Assembly (NCBI GenBank): GCA_023101725.1
Contig: JALJCO010003931.1
Span: 124,001 to 188,000, forward strand
DNA: 64,000 nt
Direction: 5' to 3'
DNA from: Atherinomorus stipes
Taxonomy: Eukaryota; Chordata; Actinopteri; Atheriniformes; Atherinidae
Shown here: positions 46,621-59,990 of the stretch, piece by piece
Layout: each line of letters opens with the position of its first letter
Numbering within the stretch: the stretch's first letter is position 1
Position numbers and translations under genes: made by a program
Notes under the pieces: model-generated
Database searches by the model: none
The model's input: the letters and a program-made list of their open reading frames with translations, nothing else
Told to the model about the DNA's origin: nothing

Positions 46621-49600
46621 AACCGATACCTCCGGCAGGGGGGATGTGAGGAGAGGAGAGCAGTGCTGTGTTTGAGAGTGTCCTGAATGTACAAGTGTGT
46701 ACAGGTGCAGAACGTGTGAGAGATGGGGGAGAAAAAAACAGGAGACATAACAACATGAAGAGAGGTGGAAAGTGGTGGAAGGAGGCTTTTTGAAGTTTGT
46801 CAGGGATGGGTAGCGCACTCCTGAAAGTCGATTAGGAGCGCTCGCTTGTGGTGTGTTTGGCTGGCCCCAAATCCGGCGTTCCTGGCAAACAGACCAAATG
46901 TCAAGCTGTTCTTGTTACGTCTGTTTAACAGATTTGTGGTCGTAAGATTAAGGGAAAGCAAACACATTGACCAAATCCTTAAGAACCTTCCTCAGATAAC
47001 CACAGGAGGCAAAGAGGAAACACTGGGGTGAAACTTTAGAGGAAAAAGCAGCCTCTTTAGCAGACCTAAGTTTAGCATCTCACTCATTTTAACACCATAG
47101 GAAGCCGTGTTCAGAGAGGCAGCGTGATATAGCATCAGCTTAAACTATTCTCAACTTCTCAACTAGGAATAATAAGGTATATTTTACATTTGATTAGCAG
47201 CTTCAAGCATCAGTTTTCTCCTTCACACTGAGCGTTTTCTGGTCATGTGCGTACATTTGGCTTTCATTTGCCTACGTTTGGAGATATATGTCTCTCAGAG
47301 ATTTATGCCTCCACCCTCATGCAGCTGGGCTCCGAGGAATTTTGTTTGCGCTGCTCAGAGGGGTGAAAAATGATGTTTTACATGTTAACAGCAACATCTT
47401 TTCACCAACAACAGTATATTCTTTTTGGATTATTTCCTTTGTGATGTTATTGTGGTGCAGAGTAATAATAAATAATAATAATAAAACAAATAGAGCACAA
47501 TACCAGCGATACTCCAGTTGATACAGCTTAATTACTTGCACCAAATGCACTACTCCTAATAGTTTATTGACACTTTTTCAACACAACTTATGTTTTGCAG
47601 GGAATTATAGGTGGACTGCAAGGATTTGCATTTCTTAAAATGAGTCACATGTTTTAATAATTATTTCCACTGGAGCAATGATATATTTAGAATGCAAAAA
47701 GTATTTAAGAAGCAGCATTTCAAACCCTGCATGTAATACAAGAACTGCGTTAAAGTGCTGTTAACACATGCATTCTGCATCATGAGAAAAGTTGAGTCAA
47801 ATAAAATGCAGATTATAGGACCTTTACTCATTATTAATTATTTATATATTTAACCCAACCCCTTTAGATATACCCTCTCAGCTCTGTTTTATGCAGCCAG
47901 TACATTTCTACCGGTCACATCTGTGTGGATATAATCTGCTCATTCTGCTGTATCCATTTCACTGTGACATCTGTCCAACGGCGAAGAATTAAAGGCAAGA
48001 ATCCAAATGCCTACACAATATGCTGCCAAGTATTGATTTACTGTTACTCGCGTAACATACGTGGACAAACCGAGCGCTACATATAATTTCGGTGAGATCA
48101 TCTGAAACTGGGAACACGCTCTGTCAGTTGGTCATTTTCTGAGAAGCCAGGCCCAGACACGCATGCTGATCTCAAGCGCGCAGCCTTTTCTTTCATGTTC
48201 TTGATTGTGGTGTGAGGAAAAGTGACAAAAAAAAAGTGTGCACGAGACACTGAGATGTGTTCAGTTATCACGCTTGAGTGTGTCTGTATGTGTGTGTGTT
48301 TTTGTGGGCACGCTTGAGTGTCTACCTTAGTGAGTGCACCTCCCTGCCTGCAGATCTCAGGGTCTGGAACAAACAGTAGTTCCTTCTTAATTGGGGTGAG
48401 ATCTGGGGCTTAAAGGGGGCCAAGAAGGGACCTGAACCCCTTTCTTTCTCCTCCAGAATCGCTTTGGCTGCAGAGGTGCTTTTGATGTGTGCTTTGGCTC
48501 TTCGAGTCCTACTTTGGAATATGTTCTTGGGAGACCATTGGTTACTTGCCTCCAGGCAGAATCTCAATCCCCAGGATCCAGGCCCTCTTTGATGAAATAC
48601 TTTCGGGAGCCGCTAACCCTACTGATGCCCATGTGCACCTCCTCCCTCCTCCTTTACCCTCTTGTTCTCCACCATCTCACCCCCAACCCACCATCCTCCC
48701 CCCAGCTCCACTACCACGCTCCTTGGATTCTCTTTGAGAGATTCATAACAAGGACTTTATCTCTGTGTAGTCCAGGCCAGATGAGCACCGCCTGACAAAC
48801 TGACAGGAGTATTAGTTGTGTCTTACAGAACACCTCTGATTGTCTCCTCTCTCAGCCTGACTTCCTGTGGTCACAGACACAAGCCCTTTCCTCTCATTCA
48901 TGTCTACTCTTCTAGCTCATGCGCAGCATTTCGGCATCAATGATAATAATAAGACAAATAATGTAAATTTTTGTCCTGTTTTATTCATATTAAGCCATCT
49001 GTATGTAGATTTACTGATGAGCAGAGACAACTCCATCCCCTGCCTGGAATATTGAAAATAGCTGTTTACACTTAGCTTTGATAGTTTACTCAACTTTGAC
49101 AAAAAATTTAATAAATAAAAAATAAAATTAAAAAAATCCATCTTCATGTTGTGACAACGTCAGAATCAAGCATTTTTTCTTTTCTTTTTTTTTTTTAATG
49201 ATGAGAAAGATGTTGACAGCTCTGACAGAGAATCTCTGGCTCTGATTGATTAGGGCTGTAATTAGTCAATGCTGACTTTATCAGTGGAATGGACATCAAG
49301 GAAGCTGTTATAAAACCATTTTCAAGTCAAATAATTTACATTTCTTCATTTGCATCAATAACTGATCAGTTGTGGTTAACTTTCTGGATAAATGGACTAA
49401 CTGCACCTTGATGGACTTGACCTCTAGACCACACACACACATTAAAATCTGGTTAAACGATTAACGGGTAATTTTCCTTCCCAAACTCCCACCTCTTCAT
49501 TGATTGGAACTGCACCCTAAAGACCTCTCTTATCACATAATTTCCCTGTATATTGATTAGGCATATTGATTACACCTAACCCTGCAGGAGCAACTTCCCT

Positions 49601-50150
49601 GTGCTTTATGTCAGCATTTGGTATCACCCTGAAGGATAAGCCCAAGGGACTATTTTGGCCCTTTTAAATCGACAGTTTACAACTTATGAAGTAAATTGAC
49701 CTACATTGGGTGTTTTTAATTGAGTGTAGTGCCAGCAAGAAGCACCTGAAATTCACGTTCTATTTCATTCTAATTCACAATGTTGTCTTTAAACTTTGTT
49801 TTAATGGGATTACATACAGAACAACATGTTCCTTGAATCTTTAAACTTTTGGGGACTGGCAACTCTGATTTGTGTGGGAAAAAGTAAGCGGGTAAAAACC
49901 TTTAACAAAGCATAAAAAATATGTCCCAGATTCATCCCAATAATGAAGTTTAATCAGGAAAGTAGTTTTTCTTAGTTTTTAGTGTCTTTTCATTTAAAAT
50001 ATCTGCTGAAAATGGATGCAGTTTCTAACATGGTCATGTTTTCTTTTTTTTTTAAATGTCAAAGACTGAAATGGAGTTTGAAGATGTTTCTTCTAAAATA
50101 CTTATTTAAAGAAAGAATGGGGTAACCAAAGTAAAAAAGAAAGAAAAAAG
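46621..50150. other. Intergenic DNA before the 50-kb CpG segment
   Basis: No gene or clear repeat. 48320-48800 is less AT-rich and unique-looking (for example CTTCTTAATTGGGGTGAG) but its open frames lack any family similarity. 48.9-50.1 kb is AT-rich. Confidence 0.55.
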
Positions 50151-50159
50151 GAGGGAGGC

Positions 50160-50622
50160 AGTGAGTAAAGGAGGGAGCAATCCGAAGGGAGGAGTCAAGC
50201 GGGGGAAGGAGCAGCTGGAGTCCCACACTTCGCCCTCTCTCCTCTCCGAAAAACGCACTAAATGTAATAACAACTCTCCACGCGCTTCTCTGACGCTTAT
50301 GTTGTTTTTACGCACATCTGTGGTCTGCTATCGGCAGATTTTATCGGCAGGCTGATGGTGTTAGTCCGGCGGCTGGTGAGCACAGAAAACTGTGAGAAGG
50401 AGGAGAAAGAGAGACAAGAGGGAAAACTCTGGCAGCGCCGTTTTGGAGTTGGAGAAGGAGCGTAAAAAAAGAAAAAAAAGAAGGGGAAAAAAAAAGTCGT
50501 CCCAGGCAACTCCAGAGGCACATCTGCAACTTAGGAAGAGGAGGAGAAGAACAGACGAAGACATATATTTTTCTGAAGAAGACAGAAAAAGTCAAGAATT
50601 AGAGGGGAAATCATAGGAAGAA
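50160..50622 (+). promoter_or_regulatory. Putative promoter and non-coding first exon of an unidentified gene
   Basis: CpG density rises sharply from about 50.2 kb. A purine-rich stretch typical of a 5' UTR (50390-50620) ends in GAA|GTAAGTAAT, a near-ideal donor at 50622/50623. The CpG-rich zone continues to about 51.1 kb. The open frames here are low-complexity (Lys/Arg/Glu) and I do not believe them. A plus-strand gene with a non-coding first exon and coding exons to the right of the window is the best reading. The gene is not identifiable from this. Confidence 0.45.
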
Positions 50623-53200
50623 GTAAGTAATCATTATGAAACCCACACATAAGCGGCGTAGAGTTGAATATTGTTGCGCTCATGTGTCTACTTCTGAAAG
50701 TTTGCGAGCCAGTCAGACTTTATGAAGGAGAGAGGGGCTCATATTTCAAAACGATGGAATTTCATACAAGTTTAAGCTGACTGCAGGAACTCTCAGCTTT
50801 TTTAAACAACGATGAAAGTCTCGTTCTCGGATTCCAAATGAGCCGAGAACGCACCACGGAGCGTGTTACACTTGGCCCGCGTGCGATTTAGCAACTAAAG
50901 TATCCAATAGCAAGATATGCGTTCAAAACTAGCTTAAAAAGTTGCTTAAACTTAGTTGCTAGCTTAACATAAACCAGCAAAGACGTTTTAAACGTTTGAG
51001 GTGTGGAACAAGAAAAAAAGTCTAATAACTGTTGAAAGTTATTAGAGGGGAAACTTTATACACACTTGAAACTTTATTGAAGCTTTACCCCAAGAAACGC
51101 GCGTGGGGGTGTGGTGTGAAGGGGGGACACATGCATATTTATGTGCATGTGTGATCATATTTCAGCGCCTGTTATTGATTCGCTTTATCCTGTTTGAGTG
51201 CGCCAGACTTGCAGAAACAGTTAGTAGAAGGATACACGAGTTTGTTCAGGCGCTTTTTTATTGTAATAATAATAATAATTATTACGATCATTCTTATTGT
51301 TTAAAACTAATCTGTGCTGCGCTTTACTCTTATCTGCACATTTAACATTTATTAGTTTTTCATTGAAACTATTATATGCCAATAAAAATAAAATTCTTTA
51401 TTAAGTTTAGAGTCAAACTTATAGATTTTTGTCTTATCTTGGAACCTTATTGCACCTTCAAAATAGCCAAGGAAATATATTTGCATCAAGCTGGTCTGTG
51501 AAAAAATAAAAATTACATTAAGACACTATTTATTTTGACCTCAATTACTATTATTTATTGCCATGTGCAGCTAGATTGTTTCAGTATCAGAATTCAACTG
51601 ACTGAGGCAGAGCAAATAATACAGGGACATGAAAACATGCCAATCAGAAGCTGCTGACATTACTATGTTTTTTTTTGTTTGTTTGTTAGTTTTTTAAATC
51701 AACCTTTAAAAAAAAAGGAGAAACACATTAAGGGCACATCACAGCACTCAAAAGCATGTGTGCACAGAGAAATTTAAGCCCACCACAGAGGGGGTCTGTG
51801 GCCCTGCAGGGGTCTATGAGGAGACTGTTATAGGGTCCCAAATTAAATGAGAAAAAAAAGTGAAAAATCTTCTATATTTTAGTTTATAACAGTTTAATAG
51901 AATTTGTATCATAAAAAAGCAGGTCTTAAAAAAACAGAGCCATATAAAAAAAACTACTCATTAATGGTTATGTGCATGGTGAGAAGAAGTTTAAAAAGAA
52001 AAAAAAATCAGGCAACAGAAGTCTGTCTGTTCGTTTGAGGGGTCCCGGACATGAAAACGTTTGAGAACCGCCGAGCCTCCACATGTGCAGATATTTGTTT
52101 GAAACTTTCCCTCCTGTCCTCGCCAGCTGTTCCACATTTTATCTGCTTGTCTGCTCTCGGATTTCACACAAACGACGAGGGTCCGAGGTGCTCAGCCATG
52201 CGGTGCGGCTCAAATCCTCCTTTTTCTTTCTTTTTTTTTTTTTTTTTTTGACACATGGCAAATTATTAACGGACGTCTGGCTGCCTTGAGTCGGAACACA
52301 ACAAATAAGATGTTAAACAAGTTCCCACAGATAGAAAATAATAAAAAGTAAAAAAATCTCCTTTTGTATCTGATTTTATGAGGAAGCCTCATCAGTCATT
52401 GGCTATGGGTTTGGCATTAAATGTTTTTTAGGGTTTTGGATACATTTTTCACATAAAATGAGGCTGTCGTATACAGTGCCATTTGATATTTTCCCTTTTT
52501 AATTTAAAATACCACAGTGACATATTCACGGATTAATCACTGTCAGAATTATCACACTCAGCTTCCATGGGGAAAATAGGCACAGTTGTTAGGCCTTGGC
52601 CTAATAATAATAAAAAAAATGACATGAGGGTAATTTATAACTTTAATTTTATTTGTAGGCATCAATCCAAAAGGGCTGTGCCCTTTTCCTCTTTATGTTT
52701 TATTTTTTTGCCCTGTGATTTGTTAATTATTCATTTTTAAATGGTTGTGATTATTAAAATTAACATCTATTTATCTTTTACATTGTTTTTGCAGGCCATA
52801 GTAATGATGGAATCTCAAGCATAGTCAGGATATAAAATATCCTGGAGGGAAAGGAAGCAGAATTTCACTCCTGATACTCAGAAATATTTCACCTTTTTAA
52901 ATTAATATAATTTAAAATAATTTAGTGACTAATTTATCACTTTAAATTTCTATTTTCACACCACAAAGTAGATGTTAGAGGATTTTGTGAAAATATTTTA
53001 AATAAGAATCATGCAATAAAACTGTGACAATCCAATTACGAATAGGATTATTGTAAATATGCATTTAATATTATTCGAGCTGCTTTCTCATTTTAACTTA
53101 AGACCAGTGCACCTTTACCAAAAAAGAACTTTGTCTCATTAAAATGCAGTAAGGATGAAAGCAGCATTGTTTAAGATGATAACCTCCTGGAATGAGATGC
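50623..53200. other. CpG-rich tail then AT-rich DNA, possibly intron 1 of an unidentified gene
   Basis: 50.6-51.1 kb remains CpG-rich and includes an 8-bp stem GTTCTCGG/CCGAGAAC around 50825. From 51.3 to 53.2 kb the DNA is AT-rich with A and T runs (for example 52229-52249). No gene seen. Confidence 0.5.
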
Positions 53201-53490
53201 ACAACTTAAAGCCATGCGCTTACTGTAGCCAGGGAAGATGCATCATTGCCGCTCTGTACCTCTTCAACTCCACGCTTGAGGAGGAGGCGGGCGGATAACG
53301 TTTCCCTCTGCAGGAATCATCCCGTCTGATAGCGGCAGCACGCTGTTTTATCTCAACTTTACGCACTCCGTTTAGCAACATTATGCATATATAGTGACAC
53401 TGGCCCGGGCCACCTGTGACCTTGCGACCTGGCAGAATAGGAGCTGTCATGTTTATGCAGGGAGATGACATCCTATTAGCTTTTGAGGTA
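53200..53490. promoter_or_regulatory. Candidate conserved regulatory block
   Basis: Unique, balanced sequence amid AT-rich DNA, with GGAGGCGGGCGGATAACG, TTAGCAACATTATGCATATA and GGCCACCTGTGACCTTGCGA (the last resembles a nuclear-receptor half-site, TGACCTTG). No coding frame or repeat. Inference by texture only. Confidence 0.33.
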
Positions 53491-56200
53491 TGACCCTCTT
53501 CTCTATTTGTTTGCTTTTTTTTTAGGGCCTTGCATTCACAGCTTTTAGGCAGCTTCTCTCTTCAGGCCTTTTACACTTCCCTGCAGGAAGAATACCTGTT
53601 ATCAGGTTTGTATTCAAGAGGCACTAATGAGCTGTGTTGTTGTGCTAATGCTTCAACCTAAGGCACTCAAAGAGGTGGCAAATGTTTTGTTAAAACGAGT
53701 TTAATGTGAAGGAAGTTGATTATCCCTGAGATAACGAGGAAGGAAGAGGATTTTGTTTGTGCAAACTCTTTTAATTTGCAGGTCTTTTCTAAAAATTCCA
53801 GCTTATTGAGAAGTAAAGCAAGGCAGATGTAAAAAGTTATGATTGCCATAAGTTAAATGTTTATGGTTAAAAAAAAAAAGAGAAATACACACAGAAACCA
53901 CCTGACCTGGGGAAGTTTGGTGAGAGTCCCACGATGTTACGATTAGCTGTTGCTTCCTTTGCATATACTGACTAGTGTAGTCGACTAGATGGCCCCCGAA
54001 AGAAATCTTCCACTTTGATGATTTGGTACTTTGATATGTTGACATCAAATGAAACAGACACAGCAGGGAAAGAAAGAGGACAAGTCAAACGGAGGTAGTG
54101 ATTGAGGAGAGGGGGGGGGGGGGGGTGCATGAGAGCGGCTGCAAATGTGTGTGTATGTCAAAACTTGGGCTGAGATGGCAAACCTGAGGAGCGTCAAAAA
54201 CGTCTTGATGCATTTGCGTACGAGCAGAGACAAGAAGGGGGTCTTCTTCTTGGCCACCTAATCCCCAGGCCCAGTCATCCCTTCAGGGCATGCCTCAGAT
54301 CTGACTCTCTGGCTCTCGGTGCGGACGAGCCAGCTCCGCCAGCAGATTTAATATGCTATGTGTTCCTTCTCCCTCGGCTCCCCTCCACCTCAACCATCAT
54401 TGTCCCTGAGCGGGACCCCTCGCTCCCTGTTTCAAGGAGTCTGCTAAAGGCACCTTTCAAGCCGGGTGATGTCTTTGGATAAGGGGGGGAAGTAGGGATG
54501 AAGAGGGTATGAGACTCAAGATAGCAAACTGCAATTTTAGATATGTATATTACTCACATTGAGGAATTTTAATACACTCGGGGCTTCGCAACTGTGAGGC
54601 AAACTCTCAGCTCTCATAACAGTAAAAATGCAGGCATCCATGGGCATTCATTCATGCAAGTTTTTATTTCTATTTCATTTGTCTTTTCTTTCCCCTGCAA
54701 TTGGAAGCAACTTTAAAAAACTATGAGAAAAATAAGATTTTTTTTTAAAAGCAGTTCAGTCTGAGTGTACAGTTTATTTCTCTTTTCTTTTTCCTTTTGG
54801 AAACTTCAACTGGACCTGACAATTAGCCCCGTCTCCTAGTGTGAGGCACATAGGATGGCAATAAAAAAAGGAGGGGGATACGTATTTGACAGCTTAACAT
54901 AAGGCCTGTTGTAGGTCATGCTAAATTTAATAGCTGATATGCAGGCCTGTGTGTGAAAGTGCAGCGAGTGGCTGCATTTTCTTTTCTCAGACACTTGAAG
55001 GAGAGAACGGGACAGGTCGCGCCTGCATGTGGCCTCCGCTCATTCCCCTTTTCTGTTTGCTTTGGCTGTCGTAAAAATGTCTTTAAGTCGGTGGTGTGAA
55101 GTGTAGCAGCAAGAGCTGAAGTGCTTCGGTTTGAGGCCCATCTGCTTGCGTGTAAAGTCGAGCGCCCTAAGCGGACAGTTTCCCCTGCTCCACCGTTGTT
55201 ATTGCAGATGTGGTATTGTGTCAACTTTGATGGGAGCCGGTTGTGGCATCCGTGAGGGGGTCTGAGCTTTCTTGTCCAATGCGGTTATTGGGAGACACAT
55301 GAACTGGCCGCTTGCTGTGAACAATGATCTGTCACTCACCCCTGCTTCTTCTTGTTTGAAGCCAGGCTGCACATTTTATTTTTAAAAAAATATCTCAACA
55401 GAGCAAGAAAATAAAAAATATAAAGCAAGCTTCTGTCTTCATAATGGTAATTAAGTTATGTGTTGTCATGCAGTAATGCTCACAATGTGCACCCCATGTG
55501 TTTGCACACCCATGCTGATAGTAGTTTTCTTCCAGTGGGAGCCTTGCTGCATCCTGGAGTGGAGGTCAAGGAGGTGCCTATTGTTTGAATGCCAAATGTA
55601 AATCCCAAGGTTAATACCTGAAAGAAGCGCAGGCCCAGACATTCTCTATGCTCTCCAAACATGTTTTAGATGGCTACCTTTTCCCCTGCTCTACCCTTTA
55701 ATTTCCGTCGGCTGTGGTCCTGGAGCAAGCTGAAAAAGGAGGAGGAGGTAGGGGGACTGCTATCCCATATAAACCCCTTTCGTGTGTTCTTTTCAGTAAT
55801 GAATGCTAACAGGCCCTGCCTCTAATAATGCCTCGTCTTGAAAAAACAAAAGGGCAACTCTACTATCTGAGCAAATTTCTGCCCCAACCTGAGCGAGCCC
55901 TCTTTGACAGCGCAGCATTTGAAGACTAATCGTTTTTTCTCATGCAAAGCACGCTGTTTTAAGAGCCCGGGCCACGGAAAGAGAGGGGGCTGTGTTTTAA
56001 CAATACTCTGCAGGGAGTGAGGAACAGGGTTCAGGGAGGGGAGGTGGGGCTTTTTTTTTTTTTTTTTTTTTTTTTTGGAGGGGGGGATTTCTCTCTCCTT
56101 TGCTTCTCAGACAAAGCCCAGTTCCTTTCAGAGTTGCAAGGGGGGTAGGGTGCGTAGGGACGAGGAGGGAGCATCCAAGAGTTTGAGTTCCTTGAAAGAG
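53491..56200. other. Non-coding DNA, mixed unique blocks
   Basis: Unique-looking stretches at 54240-54480 and 55690-55990 alternate with AT-rich DNA, a G run (54111-54125) and a T run followed by G run (56051-56088). No repeat family or gene recognised. Confidence 0.5.
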
Positions 56201-56209
56201 AGGGACTCG

Positions 56210-56720
56210 GGCAGCTTTTGATGACAGTTTGTCATCATGGCTCTTCTGCCTTCCAGGGAAAACGTAGGGCTGGCCTTGCGGTGACAGTCCTGGAAAGAAG
56301 TGGGCCTGAGAAAATTTATAGAGAAACAGAAATATTAACTTGTACACGGGGCCCTAAAACGGCTTTGGCTATTCCTGCCAGGCTGGTGTTTTTATTAAGA
56401 GGGGTCGACATGCGTTGGAAATATATCTTATTCATGAAGAAAGCCAGGTTAGACTTCCCAAAGAATTCATTATATTCCCCCAGATGCGGCTTTGCGGGTT
56501 GCAGCCGTCCCTCGGAGGACGTGGAGCGTGGAGCGCAACATTGTAAAGCTCCCTCAGTGGGCATGGGAGTGCGAAGGGTTCCATTTGTCAAAGGTGCTAG
56601 AGTCTTTTTCCCTCCTCAACACTTTCCCGGCTCAGCCTCAAACTCATTGTCTGAGCAAAGGCAGGACATTAGTCACTGCAACGCCGCGGGAGCCTGAGGG
56701 GCTAAGGACCAGTGCTCTGG
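56210..56720. promoter_or_regulatory. Candidate conserved regulatory block
   Basis: About 500 bases of unique sequence, open for 159 codons on the plus strand. That peptide has no domain, no family resemblance and no splice support. Words such as GGTGTTTTTATTAAGAGG and CTTATTCATGAAGAAAGCC look like homeodomain/forkhead-type sites. More likely a regulatory element than an exon. Confidence 0.33.
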
Positions 56721-59700
56721 AGCCCGGGTTGGACAGAGGGGAGGGAGGGAGCAACAGAAAAGGTGAGAGAAGGGCAAGAAAAGAGGAGGAAATGTGGGGT
56801 AGAGGGAAAGTGAGGAGGAGAGAGAGCATGAGGGTGCAGAGTATGTGTGTGGGAGAGGGAGGAAGACCATAGAGGGGGTTAGAGGGAGTGGAGTCTGTAG
56901 CTCTACCTCAGGGCTCAGTGTGTAAGCCCCTGTCTACCCCCCAAAGCTGCTTTCACAAAGAGATTTACAAGACAGGTCTTCGGTGTGCTTTTCTGCCCTG
57001 CATTATGAGTGAGCGAGTGTGTAAATGTGCAAGTGTCTTGCAAAAAATGGACCTTTCTGCACTTGATTTCCTTTTTGCATCACCTATGCAAGAAAGATTT
57101 TCACCCAAATTTACCAATCCAGGCAGGTCAGACCCACAACAGCCCCAGCGGAGCAGTGTGAATAACCTATTCCCCCTGGTGGCAGTCGGCGGGTGTGTGT
57201 GCCTTCATGTGTGAATGTATTTCACAGATTCTCACATACAAGGGATCCTGTTAGCTTTTGGAATTATTTATAAAGCCTGGCTTTTGTGTGGCGCCCTAAG
57301 TCCCTGTCTCCTCCCATTACTGCCTATGACTCTACCTGGGCTTCCTTCAGCCCCCAAATGCTCCCTCAGCCACCCTCCCAGCACAAGGAACTGAGTTTAG
57401 AGTTACATCTAAACCCTTTACAGCTACCAGAATTTCTTTCCTCTGTATATAAACCATCTAAACAGTTTTGTCCTCTTGGAAAAATAGTTTTCTCACTTAA
57501 GGGGACAGAATCAGAGGAGACAAATACAGTCTGAAAAAGAGACACAAAGTTACACAGACCCATCCCATATGGCCCTGATTACCCTGTAATCCAGGAAAGT
57601 TTTTTTTCCCCCTCCTTTTTCTTGCACGGAAGGAGCGGGGGTGAAGGTTTTAGTGTGTTTTAGATGGTTTATGTTAATGTTTGTCTTTTATTGAAACAAG
57701 CTGGAATGTGATTATAGTCCTTCTTGCTACATATGAGCACTGAACTGCTCCAGTTTCCCATCTCCCTCTGGCATAGAGATCAATGCAAACCAGCTAACGC
57801 AGGGTAATAAGCCATTAGTACACACATTGTTGGAGAGATTTACATACATAGACCGGCGAACTGATAAACTAGGTTCCGTGTCCTAGAGGTAAGAATTATT
57901 GTGTGTGTGAGTGATTATGGAGTATGTGTGTGTGTGTGTGTGAAGCATTGCTGGGTGATCTCCCTGTGACTGCCAGTCCTGTGTGATAGGTGCCAGATTG
58001 CGTAGCTGCGAGCCAGGTTGTCTCTGCTTGTCAGGAGAGCAAGGTGGAGGAGGGGAGATGTGAGGATGATTACAGTACACCGTTCCTCTGATCTGATTCA
58101 TCACTAACTGTCTCTCCTGGAAAGGGTGAACTTATTATCCCCGTCTCAACTTCCACAGTGGAGCCAGCTGCTCTCCATGCTTCCCAATTAACCCCAGGCA
58201 CCCGTCAAACGCTCCAATTAAGCCCTCCTCCTCCTCCTCCTCATGAGTTTATTTGCCGGCCCGGCTCTGGCTGAGATGGCACGCGGAGGTGAGCGAGCGC
58301 GTCGGCAAGTGTCGAGCGTGTTTGCTTAGCAGTGGCGTTGCAGCTCCCAGATTTATTTGAGGTGCGGTTGCTAACAGCTGAAACGAGTAAATACACCCAG
58401 ATGTTTGGCTTCCTCGCAATCACGTCGGCAGGCCTGGGGGGGGGGGGGGGGGGGGGGGGGGACGACGACTGTCTAATGACAGCTCCTCACGCCGGGGATT
58501 TTCAGGGGGCCATTTTGTGACTCTTTGGAGTTTATGGGGAAGTTTTTCCAGTTAGGTTCACCAGCGTCTCATTCCTGTGCTGTGTGGTGTAATATTGTCT
58601 TGAGTTGTGAGCATCTTTTCCGGATTCCAGCCTTTCAAAAGCTGAAATATTCAGTGTTTTTGAAGCAGTGGTTCCTGATGAGCAACAGTGTGCGTGTGTG
58701 CATCCATGTGTAGGAGTGTTGCTGTAGGTGGGATGCAGGTTTGGCAGCACTTCTGAGTCCTCTGAGACTGCATGCGTGTGTGTGTGTGTGTGTGCGTGCA
58801 TGAAGCTTACGAGCCCGTGCGGAGGGATGGGGGGGCTGAGTGGCTGATATGAAAGTGAAGGGAGAGAGTTGTCTCCCTACGCCGCCGTGGGGAGAGCCGT
58901 CAGGGAGCTGGAAGTCTCTGGGACTCCCTCTGAGCTCCTGCTGCCTTTGATCTCACTCCTCTGCTGCGCTGTACTCCATACACACTCACCTGCTGACAAT
59001 CCTGCAACACAGGCTCACACTTCACACACTCTTTGCTTGTACGCTCCACTTACAGACCAGCGCAAGGTTCAGCGCACCTATACACGCTGATTTGAAGCAC
59101 TTCCTTAACAACTTGGGGATAAAAACTTTAGAAACAGCAAGAAAATCCTGCAGTCAGTCATAAACCATCATTATTTACAGCATCCGTTTGCAGGTTTGTT
59201 CCCAGAGTCCAAGATGATGTTTCAAAACCCTCTTTTCCGATAAAAAGTCCAAAATGCAGAGAGTTTAATCTGGTATGAAACAGAAAACAGCTGTAAACCG
59301 CTCAGCAGCTGGAAACAGAGGTTTGACATGTTTGGCATTTTTCCTTGACAATAAAATATAATTACATCTGAATAATCAGCCATTTTTTGCGTCTTCTTAG
59401 TTTAAGATCAGCTCAGCAACCTCATTAAGGACTCTATGCGAGTGTCCCCCCTCTTCTCCTCCTGTCCACCACTGACATGTTGTGTTCAGGTGCTGACAGA
59501 CTGACCTCACTGTAAGGTATTTGTTCATGCCATCTGATGGCAGATAAGGAGAATGGGGTGGATACATGTACAACAAAATCATCCATTTCTGCATCTGTGG
59601 AATGTGTGACCCAGCACTACCCTTTTGGAGCGATTCCCACTCACACAGGAAGTCCAGCATTAAAGCACTGCTCTCCATTTTTTTTTCCCTCCTCCCCCTC

Positions 59701-59990
59701 GTCCAGTCTTCTTTCTCCCCCTGCATTCCTCTGACTGGCTGTGGCACATTTCAGGACAGCTTCATTCAGCATTCCTTTACATCCCGATTTGTTTGCCCTC
59801 CCTCCTCATTTTCTCACGTCTCCCTCCGTTTAGGTCCGGTTTTATCACGCGAGAGCCAAACACCAAGACAACTTCATCTCATCCAATTTTCACCCCTTTA
59901 ATTCAGTTTAAATGGCATGGCTGCAAGGGCCAGGCGGGGAATTAATAAGAACCAATAAAGCTCGCCACTGGGGCATCGAGGCCAGTCTTT
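56721..59990. other. Non-coding DNA
   Basis: Purine-rich run (56730-56880), GT microsatellites (57925-57942, 58776-58793) and a poly(G) run (58436-58461). Unique-looking stretches show no supported frame. Confidence 0.5.
58436..58461. repeat. Poly(G) tract of 26
   Basis: 26 consecutive G followed by GACGACGACTG. Similar G runs occur at 54111-54125 and 63803-63822. Confidence 0.95.

Noticed and set aside
50341..50616. Lys/Arg/Glu-rich frames in the CpG-rich segment as proteins
   Set aside because: They are translations of a purine-rich stretch; frames on both strands are equally open. A 5' UTR explains it better.
56218..56697. 159-codon open frame as a gene
   Set aside because: No domain, no family resemblance, no splice or poly(A) context; overlapping frames are open too.
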